Part shown: positions 53,396-62,729 of the stretch, piece after piece
Position numbering within the stretch: position 1 is the stretch's first letter
Layout: each line of letters begins with the position of its first letter
Assembly (NCBI RefSeq): GCF_900100165.1
Contig: NZ_FNEO01000005.1
Location: 124,001 to 188,000, forward strand
DNA from: Flavobacterium glycines
Lineage (GTDB): Bacteria; Bacteroidota; Bacteroidia; Flavobacteriales; Flavobacteriaceae
DNA: 64,000 nucleotides
Direction of reading: 5' to 3'
Position numbers and translations under genes: made by a program
The notes under the pieces: generated by a model
Told to the model about the DNA's origin: nothing
Seen by the model: the letters and a program-made list of their open reading frames with translations, nothing else
The model's database searches: none

Positions 53396-54499
53396 CTAAA
53401 TCAGCAAGCTGCTTTTCAGCTCATTAATCATTTTTTCTGCAATGACTTCTTTAGTCGATGTTTCTAGAAAAAACTGATATGCATTTTTAGCTAACTGAAC
53501 TTGTTTATCACTGTTTTCCAACAGATTTATTACTTTTTCAGCAAAATCATCAGGATTCCCTGCTTCAGCTAACAATCCCGTAACCCCGTCCTGAACAACA
53601 GTTGGAATTCCGCCCGCATTTGCCGCTACAACAGGAACTTTGCAAACATAGCTTTCTAAAATTACACCACCTGTTGCTTCATTACTTGAAGTAAAAAGAA
53701 AAATATCAAATTCAGGCAAACAATTGGGAATATCATTTCTAAAACCGGTTAAAATAACATGTTTATCTAATCCTGATTTACCAATCATGTTTCTTATTTC
53801 CTTTTCCAAAGGACCGTCGCCAATTAAAACATATTTGGCTTTAACTCCTTTATCGACAAGAATTTTTATTGCTTTTATCCAGGTTGGAATATCTTTAACA
53901 GGATCAAGAGCCCCTATATTACCAATTATCTTATAATCTGAAGGAATATTATATTCTTTATGAAGTTGTCCGTCTTTTTTAATTTTTCCGAACTTTTTCA
54001 CATCAACTACACTGCCTACAATACTTAATTTTAACTGATCATCAATAGAATCTTTTAAAACATCTACTACAGTTTGAGAAACACAAATAATTTTTTTTAC
54101 TCCTCTGTAATTATATTTCCACTTTTTTAAGAAATTAGTATCTATAGGCTTTATTCTCGTTCTGCAAACTACTAATGAGGTTTTCATTCTAAAAAGTAAA
54201 GAAGCTATAACTGAAATCGTATGAGCTTTGCTGCTATGTATAAAAATTACATCTGATTTAAATTTATCCGATATTTTTTTCAATTTAAAAGCAACTCTTA
54301 AATCGAATTCCGAATCAAAATCCAATCCTACAACATTAAAGCCTTTGGATTTTGCGACCTCATAAATTTTGGACTTTTTTCTGCATACAATGCATTGTTC
54401 TTCAACATATCCAAAATCTCTAAATGCCTCATATAGATAGACTATTTTTTGCTCATGCCCTCTCCAACCATCTGAGACCGTAAATTGTATTAACCTCAT
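53396..54499 (-). CDS. Glycosyltransferase family 4
   Basis: A 367-residue GT-B enzyme. The C-terminal half has IGNIGALDPVKDIPTWIKAIKIL (about residues 192-214), VLIGDGPLEKEIRN and the EX7E-type motif NEATGGVILESY (about 278-289), all typical of GT4. The N-terminal acceptor domain begins MRLIQFTVSDGWRGHEQK. It is likely to work on lipooligosaccharide core or a related surface glycan, given the Kdo-kinase-like gene upstream. Confidence 0.92.
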   Translation of the reverse strand: MRLIQFTVSDGWRGHEQKIVYLYEAFRDFGYVEEQCIVCRKKSKIYEVAKSKGFNVVGLDFDSEFDLRVAFKLKKISDKFKSDVIFIHSSKAHTISVIASLLFRMKTSLVVCRTRIKPIDTNFLKKWKYNYRGVKKIICVSQTVVDVLKDSIDDQLKLSIVGSVVDVKKFGKIKKDGQLHKEYNIPSDYKIIGNIGALDPVKDIPTWIKAIKILVDKGVKAKYVLIGDGPLEKEIRNMIGKSGLDKHVILTGFRNDIPNCLPEFDIFLFTSSNEATGGVILESYVCKVPVVAANAGGIPTVVQDGVTGLLAEAGNPDDFAEKVINLLENSDKQVQLAKNAYQFFLETSTKEVIAEKMINELKSSLLI

Positions 54500-54623
54500 A
54501 TGGCATCTTTTTAAAATTATTCAGTTGCAAATAACATAATAAAAAGCATGAAAAGCAAATAAAATCTTACTTACATATTCTTATAGAATCAAAAAAAAGT
54601 ATCAAATTCCAATTTAAAAAAAC

Positions 54624-55391
54624 TTAAGATTTCCAAAACTTCAATTGTTTCTTAAATCGTTTTTTTCTTTCAAATCCTTCTCTAAAACTTCTGGTTTCGT
54701 ACCACATTTTATCAAATATCTCACGCGGACTTTTTGACGAATACAATTTAGCATATTCATCACTCATAATAACAACCATCTCTTCTTTTGGTGTGAGTCG
54801 GCTTAAATTTTTCATTCGCTGCTCAAAATCCATAGAGGAATGAAAATTCATTCGATTCAAATCAACCAAATAAAACCTATATTGCCCTTCTTCCGCTTTA
54901 TTTATCAATGTATTTCCGGGAGAATGATCTAAAAATTCAATTCCTTTTTCATGTAAACCAAAAGAAAAACGGGTAAACTGACGTAAAATATTCTCATAAT
55001 CGGGATAATCCGGAATAGTTATCAATTCTCTGTAAGTCAAATCAACACTTAGATGTTCACTTACATAATAACTATCTTTTAATCCTAACCAATTTGAATT
55101 TTCAAAAAAAGCCACCGGTTGTGGGGTTCCTATTCCATTCTCCAGCAGTCTAACCGCATATTCATAAGACCTCCTGGCTTTAGATTTTCTAAAATACCTG
55201 TAAACAATTCGATTAACAATATGCGGAACTTTAAACGACTTGATATTAATCGTTTTATCATCTAATTCAAAAAGCTTGATTGTATTTCGCTTACCATCAC
55301 CAAAAAGAACTCCTGAAGTTTTAAAATTTTCAATCATTCGCATCAAATTCGGAGCGAATTTTAGAAAATGAGAATCAATCTTTATAATCAT
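54624..55391 (-). CDS. Kdo/lipopolysaccharide kinase-like (InaA/WaaP-type) protein
   Basis: A 255-residue kinase-fold protein. The catalytic loop reads EFLDHSPGNTLI (about residues 153-164) and the metal-binding aspartate is in FYLVDLNRMNF. A lysine-containing strand (INIKSFKVPH) lies near the N-terminus. The family phosphorylates Kdo or heptose of lipopolysaccharide. It lies upstream of the GT4 gene on the same strand, which suggests a role in the same core oligosaccharide. Confidence 0.82.
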   Translation of the reverse strand: MIIKIDSHFLKFAPNLMRMIENFKTSGVLFGDGKRNTIKLFELDDKTINIKSFKVPHIVNRIVYRYFRKSKARRSYEYAVRLLENGIGTPQPVAFFENSNWLGLKDSYYVSEHLSVDLTYRELITIPDYPDYENILRQFTRFSFGLHEKGIEFLDHSPGNTLINKAEEGQYRFYLVDLNRMNFHSSMDFEQRMKNLSRLTPKEEMVVIMSDEYAKLYSSKSPREIFDKMWYETRSFREGFERKKRFKKQLKFWKS

Positions 55392-55575
55392 TCCTAATTA
55401 AATTTTTAGAGAAACAAATATAGACATTGCATACAACTATTCCTATCACTAAAACAGAACTCATAATAATAGCTTTTGATGTAAAAAAACTCAAACTACA
55501 AAACTGCTATAATTTTCAAAATTATTATTTGTTACTTTGTACTTTGAATTTACGACTACTCAACTCTGAATACAA

Positions 55576-56145
55576 ATGGAAAATCTTAACGAAGAAGTAC
55601 ACAAAGCATTCGAAATCATTAAAGAAGGAGGTATTATCCTTTACCCTACCGATACAGTTTGGGGAATTGGATGTGATGCAACGAATCCTGAAGCAATAGC
55701 GAAGATTTACAAATTAAAACAACGAGAGGAAACAAAGAGCATGATTGTTTTAGTAAACGGCGAAAGAATGATTTACAATGTTTTCAAAGAAATTCCTGAA
55801 GTAGCCTGGCAAATCATTGATTTATCTGAGAAACCAACTACTTTAATATTAGATCAACCTAGAAATGTAGCCAAAAATATAATTGCTACAGACGATACTC
55901 TGGCTGTTCGATTAGTAAAAGAACCTTTTTGCTATAAATTATTAGAACGAATGAAAAAACCATTAGTATCTACTTCGGCAAATATCTCAGGTGCAACTAC
56001 ACCTAAATCCTTCAAAGAAATCAGTCCCGAAATTATAAAAGGTGTAGACTATGTTGTAAATTTGCATCGCGAAAAAATTTGCCAGAATCCGTCAACTATC
56101 ATTAAGTTAACTAATGATTCTCAGGTAAAGATTATAAGAAAATAA
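55576..56145 (+). CDS. Sua5/YciO/YrdC family protein, probable threonylcarbamoyl-AMP synthase (TsaC type)
   Basis: A 189-residue single-domain protein. GGIILYPTDTVWGIGCDATNPEAI at the N-terminus, LKQREETKSMIVL and VSTSANISGATTP are the family blocks for binding ATP, threonine and bicarbonate. The enzyme makes threonylcarbamoyl-AMP for the t6A modification of tRNAs reading ANN codons. The length fits TsaC rather than the longer Sua5. It lies just upstream of the tRNA-processing gene cca. The alternative, a YciO-type paralogue, is less likely. Confidence 0.88.
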   Translation: MENLNEEVHKAFEIIKEGGIILYPTDTVWGIGCDATNPEAIAKIYKLKQREETKSMIVLVNGERMIYNVFKEIPEVAWQIIDLSEKPTTLILDQPRNVAKNIIATDDTLAVRLVKEPFCYKLLERMKKPLVSTSANISGATTPKSFKEISPEIIKGVDYVVNLHREKICQNPSTIIKLTNDSQVKIIRK

Positions 56146-56246
56146 ATTTTCTACTATTTGTTGTTTTCGACAAAGGAAAAATCCCATCAAGAAATTCAAA
56201 CTATGTGATTTCTCCTTCGCCGAAATGGCAAAACACAAAAAAATAA

Positions 56247-57665
56247 ATGAACTACAAAGAATCCTTACATCATCCTATTTTCAAAATTATTTCTCAAGCT
56301 GCTCAGGAACTTAATATTGACAGCTACGTTATAGGTGGTTTTGTAAGAGACCTGATCTTAGGACGTGATTTTAAGAAAGACATCGACATTGTCGCTGTGG
56401 GAAGCGGAATAGAATTAGCGCTAAAAGTTTCTGAATTACTTCCCAAAAAACCAAAAGTTCAGGTATTTAAAAACTACGGAACAGCAATGCTTCGCTTTGA
56501 AGATACCGAAATTGAATTTGTTGGAGCCAGAAAAGAATCCTATACCCGTAATAGCCGCAATCCAATTGTAGAAAACGGGACTTTAGAAGACGACCAAAAC
56601 AGAAGAGATTTTACCATCAATGCTTTGGCTTTATCATTAAACGAATCGAATTTTGGTGATTTATCAGATCCATTTAACGGATTGAGGGACATGGAAAATA
56701 AAATTCTTAAAACCCCTTTAAATCCAGACATCACCTATTCTGATGACCCGTTGCGTATGATGCGTGCCATTCGTTTTGCTACCCAATTGAATTTTGACAT
56801 CGAAGAACATTCACTTCAGGCTATTTCAAAAAATGCAGAACGCATTAAAATCATTTCCGGAGAGCGAATTGTAGACGAATTAAACAAAATTTTAGCTACA
56901 GACAAGCCTTCTATTGGTTTTTTACACTTATACAAAACAGGACTTTTAGACATTTTAATCCCTGAATTAACCGCTTTAAATCAGGTAGAAGAAATTGAAG
57001 GACAAACCCATAAAAACAATTTTTACCATACTCTCGAAGTGGTAGATAACATCTGCCCTAATACTGATGATGTTTGGTTACGATGGGCAGCATTGTTGCA
57101 CGATATTGGTAAAGCACCAACGAAACGTTTCAATAAAAAACAAGGATGGACCTTTCATGGACACGAATTTTTAGGCGGAAAAATGGTCAAAAAACTATTT
57201 GAACGCCTGCATATGCCTTTGAACCAAAAAATGAAATTTGTTCAAAAAATGGTTATCATGAGTTCGCGACCAATTGTACTTTCTCAAGATATTGTAACTG
57301 ATTCAGCTGTGCGACGATTGGTTTTTGATGCCGGAGAAGATGTCGAAAACCTTATGATTCTTTGTGAGGCCGATATCACTACTAAAAACCCTGCAAAGTT
57401 CAAAAAATACCATAAAAACTTCCAAATAGTACGTAAAAAAATAGTCGAAGTGGAAGAGAAAGATTCCATCCGTAACTTTCAGCCTCCTATTTCCGGGGAA
57501 CAAATCATGGAAATCTTTAATTTAAAACCATCGAGAGAGATAGGTATTTTAAAAGAAGCAGTAAAAGAAGCCATTTTAGAAGGAGAAATAGCAAATGAAT
57601 ATGAGGCAGCTTACCAATTTGTTTTAAAACGTGCCGAAAAACTAGGTTTACAAAAAGTAAAATAA
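56247..57665 (+). CDS. cca: CCA tRNA nucleotidyltransferase
   Basis: A 472-residue class II enzyme that adds or repairs the 3' CCA end of tRNA. The nucleotidyltransferase motif reads [23 protein letters not shown] (about residues 26-48), and [11 protein letters not shown] and [15 protein letters not shown] follow. The C-terminal half has an HD domain ([12 protein letters not shown], about 286-297), giving possible phosphohydrolase activity. It is followed by ctaA after 25 nt. Confidence 0.95.
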   Translation: MNYKESLHHPIFKIISQAAQELNIDSYVIGGFVRDLILGRDFKKDIDIVAVGSGIELALKVSELLPKKPKVQVFKNYGTAMLRFEDTEIEFVGARKESYTRNSRNPIVENGTLEDDQNRRDFTINALALSLNESNFGDLSDPFNGLRDMENKILKTPLNPDITYSDDPLRMMRAIRFATQLNFDIEEHSLQAISKNAERIKIISGERIVDELNKILATDKPSIGFLHLYKTGLLDILIPELTALNQVEEIEGQTHKNNFYHTLEVVDNICPNTDDVWLRWAALLHDIGKAPTKRFNKKQGWTFHGHEFLGGKMVKKLFERLHMPLNQKMKFVQKMVIMSSRPIVLSQDIVTDSAVRRLVFDAGEDVENLMILCEADITTKNPAKFKKYHKNFQIVRKKIVEVEEKDSIRNFQPPISGEQIMEIFNLKPSREIGILKEAVKEAILEGEIANEYEAAYQFVLKRAEKLGLQKVK

Positions 57666-57690
57666 GTTCCAAAATAATACCGAACATAAA

Positions 57691-58713
57691 ATGAAAAAAG
57701 AAAATAAAGCCGTTATTATCTGGCTCCTTTCAGGATGTTTATTAATATTTTTAATGGTTGTTGTAGGTGGAATCACCAGACTGACTAACTCCGGTCTATC
57801 CATGACCGACTGGCATCTTATCACAGATACCCTTCCTCCTCTTACAGAAGCCAAGTGGCAGGAAGCTTTCGAACAATACAAGAAATTTCCCGAATACCAA
57901 AAAATCAATATTCACAATGATTTTCAACTTTCTGACTACAAATTCATTTATTTCTGGGAATGGTTTCACCGCTTTATTGGTCGAGCCATTGGAATGGTTT
58001 TCATTATTCCTTTCATCTATTTTTTAATTAGAAAAAGACTTGACAACGCAACTATAAAAAAATGCCTTATCCTTTTAGGATTAGGAGGTTTACAAGGGTT
58101 CTTTGGATGGTTTATGGTAAAAAGCGGATTAATCGACAATCCGGATGTAAGTCATTTCAGACTGGCGCTACACCTGACCACCGCTTTTATCACCTTTGCT
58201 TATACTTTTTGGGTAGCCTTAGATTTAATTTATCCCGTAAAAAGAAATTTTGAAAAAACACTGCGCAGCATTGCCCGATATGCGTTATTCTTTTTGTTAT
58301 TACAAATTATCTACGGAGGATTTGTTGCAGGCTTAAATGCAGGTTTAATACACAATCACTGGCCCTTAATGAGTGACGGACAATTCATTCACGATAGTGT
58401 ATTCCTGGAACAAGACAGTCTTTTATTAAGTTTTACCGAAGGCAAAAGCGGCGTACAATTTATTCACAGGACTCTAGCCTATGTCGTTGTAGCTTTAATA
58501 CTCTTTTTATATTTTAAAAGCAGAAAATTCAATTTAGATTATAATCAGAAAAAAGGAATCCAAACATTGGTTTTCCTTGTCTTTGTTCAATTTGCTCTGG
58601 GTGTTTTTACACTGCTTTATGGAGTTCCGTTATGGTTGGGACTAATTCACCAGGTTAATGCTTTTTTCCTGCTTTCAGCAATGACATACAGCCTGCACCG
58701 ATTGTCTAAGTAG
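57691..58713 (+). CDS. ctaA: COX15/CtaA heme A synthase
   Basis: A 340-residue membrane protein with about eight hydrophobic segments. It starts IIWLLSGCLLIFLMVVVGGITRLTNSGLSMTDW, the classic CtaA/COX15 signature. Heme-ligating histidines are present in WEWFHRFIGR, FRLALHLTTAF, QFIHRTLAY and LIHQVNAFF. It oxidises heme O to heme A for cytochrome oxidase. It is an alpha-proteobacterial/COX15-length form without the Bacillus cysteine pair in view. Confidence 0.94.
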   Translation: MKKENKAVIIWLLSGCLLIFLMVVVGGITRLTNSGLSMTDWHLITDTLPPLTEAKWQEAFEQYKKFPEYQKINIHNDFQLSDYKFIYFWEWFHRFIGRAIGMVFIIPFIYFLIRKRLDNATIKKCLILLGLGGLQGFFGWFMVKSGLIDNPDVSHFRLALHLTTAFITFAYTFWVALDLIYPVKRNFEKTLRSIARYALFFLLLQIIYGGFVAGLNAGLIHNHWPLMSDGQFIHDSVFLEQDSLLLSFTEGKSGVQFIHRTLAYVVVALILFLYFKSRKFNLDYNQKKGIQTLVFLVFVQFALGVFTLLYGVPLWLGLIHQVNAFFLLSAMTYSLHRLSK

Positions 58714-58774
58714 TATTTTTTGACTATATTTACTATAGACTATATTGTCGCATTCCCTTATTTCATTTATATAA

Positions 58775-59554
58775 ATGTCTAAACTGGCTGCAAAGGACAA
58801 ATTTCTTGATTTCTCTGATTATGGAAGAACAGCAGGAACGCAAATTGCCAATACACTAAAAAACACGCGATTTACCCCTATACATCTCACGTTGCTTTTT
58901 GGAATAATTGGACTTATAGCTATATATTGTATCCTCAACAATTATCATTATTGGGCCTGCATATTAATTATATTAAAATCAATTATTGACGCTGCAGATG
59001 GCGAATTAGCCCGAATTAAAAAAACACCTTCCTATACAGGGAGATATTTAGACAGCTTGTTTGATTTCATCCTCAATTTTTTATTCCTGACAGCCATTTG
59101 TACAATTTCCAACAGCAGTTTTAAAGCCACACTACTGGCATTCTTCTGTATCCAATTACAAGGAACTTTATACAACTATTACTATGTAATCTTAAGATCT
59201 AAGTGTAGCGGAGCCGACAAAACAAGTCAAATTTTCGAAAACAAAACTCCAAAAGCTTTAGCAGGCGAAAGTCAAAAATGGGTTTCCATTTTATTCAAAA
59301 CTTACAAAATAGTCTATGGTGGTTTTGACAAAATCATCCAAAAACTAGACAATTCGGCTCCAAAATTAAAGACATTTCCACACTGGTTCATGACTTTAGT
59401 TTCCCTATACGGCTTAGGATTTCAGCTGTTACTAATTTGTTTAATGCTACTATTAAAATGGACTGAATTTATCATTCCTTTCTTCATTGGTTATTCATTA
59501 TTAATCCCCATTTTGATTAGTATTAGAAAAATATACATAAAAGAAAAAGAGTAA
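58775..59554 (+). CDS. CDP-alcohol phosphatidyltransferase family protein
   Basis: A 259-residue membrane protein. The active-site motif D-x2-D-G-x2-A-R-x8-G-x3-D-x3-D is complete: D72, D75-G76, A79-R80, then GRYLDSLFD. Several hydrophobic segments flank it. Such enzymes join a CDP-linked lipid or polyol to an alcohol; the product here (phospholipid or glycan-phospholipid) cannot be told. It stands 61 nt after ctaA. Confidence 0.88.
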   Translation: MSKLAAKDKFLDFSDYGRTAGTQIANTLKNTRFTPIHLTLLFGIIGLIAIYCILNNYHYWACILIILKSIIDAADGELARIKKTPSYTGRYLDSLFDFILNFLFLTAICTISNSSFKATLLAFFCIQLQGTLYNYYYVILRSKCSGADKTSQIFENKTPKALAGESQKWVSILFKTYKIVYGGFDKIIQKLDNSAPKLKTFPHWFMTLVSLYGLGFQLLLICLMLLLKWTEFIIPFFIGYSLLIPILISIRKIYIKEKE

Positions 59555-59574
59555 GCTAAAAGCCTACTCTTTTC
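59544..59574. terminator. Terminator overlapping the CDP-alcohol phosphatidyltransferase stop
   Basis: AAAAAGAGTAAGCT and AGCCTACTCTTTT pair with one mismatch around a 3-nt loop, with a U-run on the plus strand and an A-run on the other side. The stop codon lies in the left arm. It can serve the convergent redoxin gene as well. Confidence 0.7.
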
Positions 59575-59596
59575 TATTCATTAAAAATTTACAATT

Positions 59597-60202
59597 CTAT
59601 TTTTTACTCTTAATACTACATCCAATTGCTTTTGTCATTTCAGGGGAAGGATTTTTTCCATTTTCTAAAGCTGCAATAGCATTTTCAAGGTATTTTACCT
59701 TTACTTCGGCTGCACTATCCACATTATCATCAATCGCTCCAATATATTTCACCACTCGGTTTTTATCCAACAAAAACACATGAGGCGTCTTAGTTGCTCC
59801 GTACTGCGGATATATCTTTTGTCCTTCATCTAACAAATAAGGAAATACAAATCCTTTCTCTTTAGCTCTTTGTTGCATTAATTCATAACTATCATCAGGT
59901 TCCACCTCGGGATCATTCGGATTAATTGCTAACAAGATATAACCTTGGGATTTATAATTTTTAGCCAAATCATTAATACGGTCTTCGTATTTTTTAGCAA
60001 AGGGACAATGATTACACGTAAACACTACTATAAAACCTTTTGCTTTCTTATAATACGACATACTATACATTTTCCCATCAACTGATTTCAATTTAAAATC
60101 AGTAGCAACATCACCTATTTTATATGGTGTTGGCGCAATCGAAGTAAAAGCCGCAGTAACGATAAAAGCAACAAATAATAATAAAACTGAAATTTTTTTC
60201 AT
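59597..60202 (-). CDS. Exported thioredoxin-fold (redoxin) protein
   Basis: A 201-residue protein with a signal peptide (to about residue 22). The redoxin fold includes IGDVATDFKLKSVDGK, the active site TCNHCPFAKKYEDR with CxxC (C-N-H-C, about residues 62-65) and LLAINPNDPEVEPDDSYELM. This is the family of AhpC/TSA-like periplasmic proteins with a CNHCP motif, of unclear substrate. It follows the TlpA-like gene by 12 nt, so the pair is an operon. Confidence 0.88.
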   Translation of the reverse strand: MKKISVLLLFVAFIVTAAFTSIAPTPYKIGDVATDFKLKSVDGKMYSMSYYKKAKGFIVVFTCNHCPFAKKYEDRINDLAKNYKSQGYILLAINPNDPEVEPDDSYELMQQRAKEKGFVFPYLLDEGQKIYPQYGATKTPHVFLLDKNRVVKYIGAIDDNVDSAAEVKVKYLENAIAALENGKNPSPEMTKAIGCSIKSKK

Positions 60203-60214
60203 AATTTAAAATTG

Positions 60215-60697
60215 TTAGTTAATAATTGAATTGACATATTGATTTAATTCTTCGTAGTCCGAAAACATCTTTTCAACAAATTTTTTTTTCCTTTTACTGA
60301 TTACTAAAGTGGCAGGAATAGATCCCGACCAATCTTTATCCACCACAGAAAGCCATGTATTATAATCCTTATCGGTGAGTAAAACTACTTCCGATTTGAT
60401 ATTATTTTCTTTTAAAAAAGGAAGCAGTTTTGTCTCATATTGATTCTTAAAATCCAAACTTATCAATACTACTTTTAGGTTTTTATTCGCTGAATTGAGT
60501 TGTTCAAAATAGGGCAATTCTTTCACACAAGGAAGGCACCAGGTAGCCCAAAAATTCACCACATAAGTTGTATTCTCATCACTCAAAACTGCCTTTTCCA
60601 AATCAGAATAAGAATCAAAAACAGCTACTTTTTGAGCTTGAATTTGCACCGAAAAAAGAAACACAACCATTAAGCAAACATAATATTTCATAACCAT
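60215..60697 (-). CDS. TlpA-like thioredoxin-fold protein
   Basis: A 160-residue exported protein with a signal peptide (to about residue 22, IQAQ). The active site is WATWCLPCVKELPYF (CxxC at about residues 53-56), typical of TlpA/ResA-type disulfide reductases. EKMFSDYEELNQYVNSI closes the fold. It probably reduces cysteines in the periplasm together with the second thioredoxin-fold protein downstream. Cytochrome maturation would be the usual target but no partner is in view. Confidence 0.88.
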   Translation of the reverse strand: MVMKYYVCLMVVFLFSVQIQAQKVAVFDSYSDLEKAVLSDENTTYVVNFWATWCLPCVKELPYFEQLNSANKNLKVVLISLDFKNQYETKLLPFLKENNIKSEVVLLTDKDYNTWLSVVDKDWSGSIPATLVISKRKKKFVEKMFSDYEELNQYVNSIIN

Positions 60698-61663
60698 TAT
60701 TTTGAATTCTGAAGCTAACGAATTTACAATCTTTAAATCATTTTCTTACTTCCCTTAACAAAAAATTATTAGTAGCAATCACTAAAAAAACTTCAAAAGT
60801 CATTTCCAAAAACACATTTAAAAAAGAGAAAAAACATCATTTTCAACCTTCTAAAATCACACCAAAAAACACCCGATTTCAGTCTCAAAAAAATGAACGC
60901 AAAAAACAGACAATAAAAATCTCATCAAAAAGATTTTGGAAAAAGTCTTTTTCAATGAGTCAACCATCTCAAAAAAAACAACTTTAATATCACAAAAAAA
61001 ACAATTAAAAACTAAAAACATAAAATACAATTAAAAAAATGTAAATTAAATTTTATCATTATTTTTACAAAATCAAAAAAATAGCAAAACCAACATGTTT
61101 TCATTCAAAAAACACTAAAAATCCCAAAAAAACACCTAAAAAATAACCATAGAAATAATCTATAACAATATATTAAAATATTTATTTCCAGTAATTTAAA
61201 TATGACAATTTAAACCTTAGAATTAAATATAAAATTTCAATTCAGATTCTTTTAAAAAACAATATAAAAAACCCTATTTCTAAAAAACACAAAGAAAAAC
61301 AACTCATAAAAGTGATTTTACCTAAATAATTACTTTAACTAAAAACACTTCAAAAAAGAAGCCTTAAACAAGACACTTCACCACTTAAAAACTCCCCTGT
61401 CAGACATCTTTTTTGTTTAAAAAAAAAGCAAAACCAGGAACCTATACCAACACCTCTACCCATTCCTTTTTACATTTTTTTTGTTTAAAAATTTCAACTT
61501 TGTTTTTTTAAGTTATATTTACATGAAGTAAAATCACAAAAAAAAAGCCAAAACAACAGCGCTTTTTTCACCCTAATTTCAAGCTGAAAAAACAAGAAAA
61601 AAACTTAGCTTTTTCAGACTAAAAAACAACTAAAAAAATAGCCTTAAAAACCATCATAAAAAC
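60698..61663. other. 966-bp intergenic region, A/C rich and almost without G on the plus strand
   Basis: No gene, RNA or clear promoter was recognised. The plus strand is dominated by A with C well above G over most lines (for instance 61081-61140 has about 14 C and 2 G). CAACTTTG at 61495-61502 and TATATTTA at 61514-61521 resemble -7 boxes but lack a TTG at the right distance. The function, if any, is unknown. Confidence 0.6.
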
Positions 61664-62221
61664 ATGAAAACAGAGAAAGAAAAAATGATTGACGGAGAGT
61701 ATTATTTAGCAGGCGATTCTATCCTTGTAAAAGATCGCAGAAGAGCTAAAAACTTATTGCATCGTTTAAACATAACTGAATACAGACTAACAAAAAAAGC
61801 GAGAGAAATTTTAAAAGAACTCATCCCAAATGCAGACACCAATTTATATATCGAACCTCCTTTTCACTGCGACTACGGATACAATATTTATTGCGGCGAA
61901 AATGTCTATTTCAATGTTAATTGTGTTGTACTCGATTGCGCAAAAGTTACCATTGGCTCCAATGTATTTTTTGCTCCCGGAGTTCAACTTTATACTGCCA
62001 CCCACCCGCTCGATGCCGAACTAAGAAAGACACTTGAAAACGCCTTACCAATAACTATCGGAGACGATTGCTGGATAGGCGGCAATTCGATAATTTGTCC
62101 CGGTATAACAATTGGAAACGGATGTGTAATCGGAGCAGGTTCTGTTGTTACCAAAAACATCCCTGATAACTCTCTCGCTGTTGGAAACCCGGCAAAAGTC
62201 ATTCGAAAATTAAACCAATAA
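61664..62221 (+). CDS. Sugar O-acetyltransferase (maltose/galactoside acetyltransferase type)
   Basis: A 185-residue hexapeptide-repeat acetyltransferase. The N-terminal Mac domain (EKEKMIDGEYYLAGDSILVKDRRRAK) precedes a left-handed beta-helix (VYFNVNCVVLDCAKVTIGSNVFFAPGV, DDCWIGGNSIICPGITIGNGCVIGAGSVVTK). The catalytic histidine is in TATHPLDAE (about residue 110). It transfers acetyl from CoA to a sugar hydroxyl in the cytosol. It forms a pair with the VOC gene, which starts 5 nt later. Confidence 0.93.
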   Translation: MKTEKEKMIDGEYYLAGDSILVKDRRRAKNLLHRLNITEYRLTKKAREILKELIPNADTNLYIEPPFHCDYGYNIYCGENVYFNVNCVVLDCAKVTIGSNVFFAPGVQLYTATHPLDAELRKTLENALPITIGDDCWIGGNSIICPGITIGNGCVIGAGSVVTKNIPDNSLAVGNPAKVIRKLNQ

Positions 62222-62226
62222 TAACA

Positions 62227-62616
62227 ATGCTCAAACTCAGCCACGTTCACCACATTGCCATTATTTGTTCTGACTATAAAAAATCAAAACAATTTTACAC
62301 CGAGATTCTTGGATTAAAGATTATTCGAGAAGTATATCGGGACGAACGCAAATCATACAAACTCGATTTAGCACTAAACAACAACTATTGTATTGAATTA
62401 TTTTCTTTCCCAAATCCTCCCAAAAGAGTTTCAAAACCTGAAGCCAGCGGATTAAGACACTTGGCTTTTGCCGTTGAAAATTTAGAACAAACAGTATCTT
62501 TCTTAATTTCTAAAAACATCAATACCGAACCTATTCGTATAGACGAATTTACCGACAAACGCTTTACTTTTATTTCTGATCCCGACGACTTACCCATCGA
62601 ATTCTATGAGATTTAA
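62227..62616 (+). CDS. VOC-family (glyoxalase I-like) metalloprotein
   Basis: A 129-residue protein of the vicinal-oxygen-chelate fold, close to the YaeR/SMU1112c group: HVHHIAIICSDYKKSKQFYTEILGLK at the N-terminus, YCIELFSFPNPP in the middle and GLRHLAFAVENLEQTV and LPIEFYEI at the end. Metal ligands H8, E58-type and H80/E127-type positions are in place. The substrate is unknown. It is translationally close to the acetyltransferase gene. Confidence 0.88.
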   Translation: MLKLSHVHHIAIICSDYKKSKQFYTEILGLKIIREVYRDERKSYKLDLALNNNYCIELFSFPNPPKRVSKPEASGLRHLAFAVENLEQTVSFLISKNINTEPIRIDEFTDKRFTFISDPDDLPIEFYEI

Positions 62617-62681
62617 TACTTTTAACTTAATTTTATTATAACAATAAGCGATTGATTTTTTAAATTTCGATTTGTTTTAGG

Positions 62682-62689
62682 TAAATTTG
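62682..62689 (+). promoter_or_regulatory. -7 box of the CLC channel gene
   Basis: TAAATTTG fits TAnnTTTG and lies 40 nt before the start. Available TTG motifs give spacers of 7 or 27 nt, so the -33 element is uncertain. Confidence 0.4.
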
Positions 62690-62729
62690 CAATTCTTTTT
62701 AACATTATGTTGTAAATTTTAATCTTCTG

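Noticed and set aside
55109..55124. CCACCGGTTGTG, a partial match to the LacI-type palindrome
   Set aside because: It lies inside the Kdo-kinase-like coding region, and only one half-site fits.
61664..62616. Acetyltransferase and VOC genes as part of the saccharide cluster at 50-55 kb
   Set aside because: They are more than 6 kb away with unrelated housekeeping genes between.
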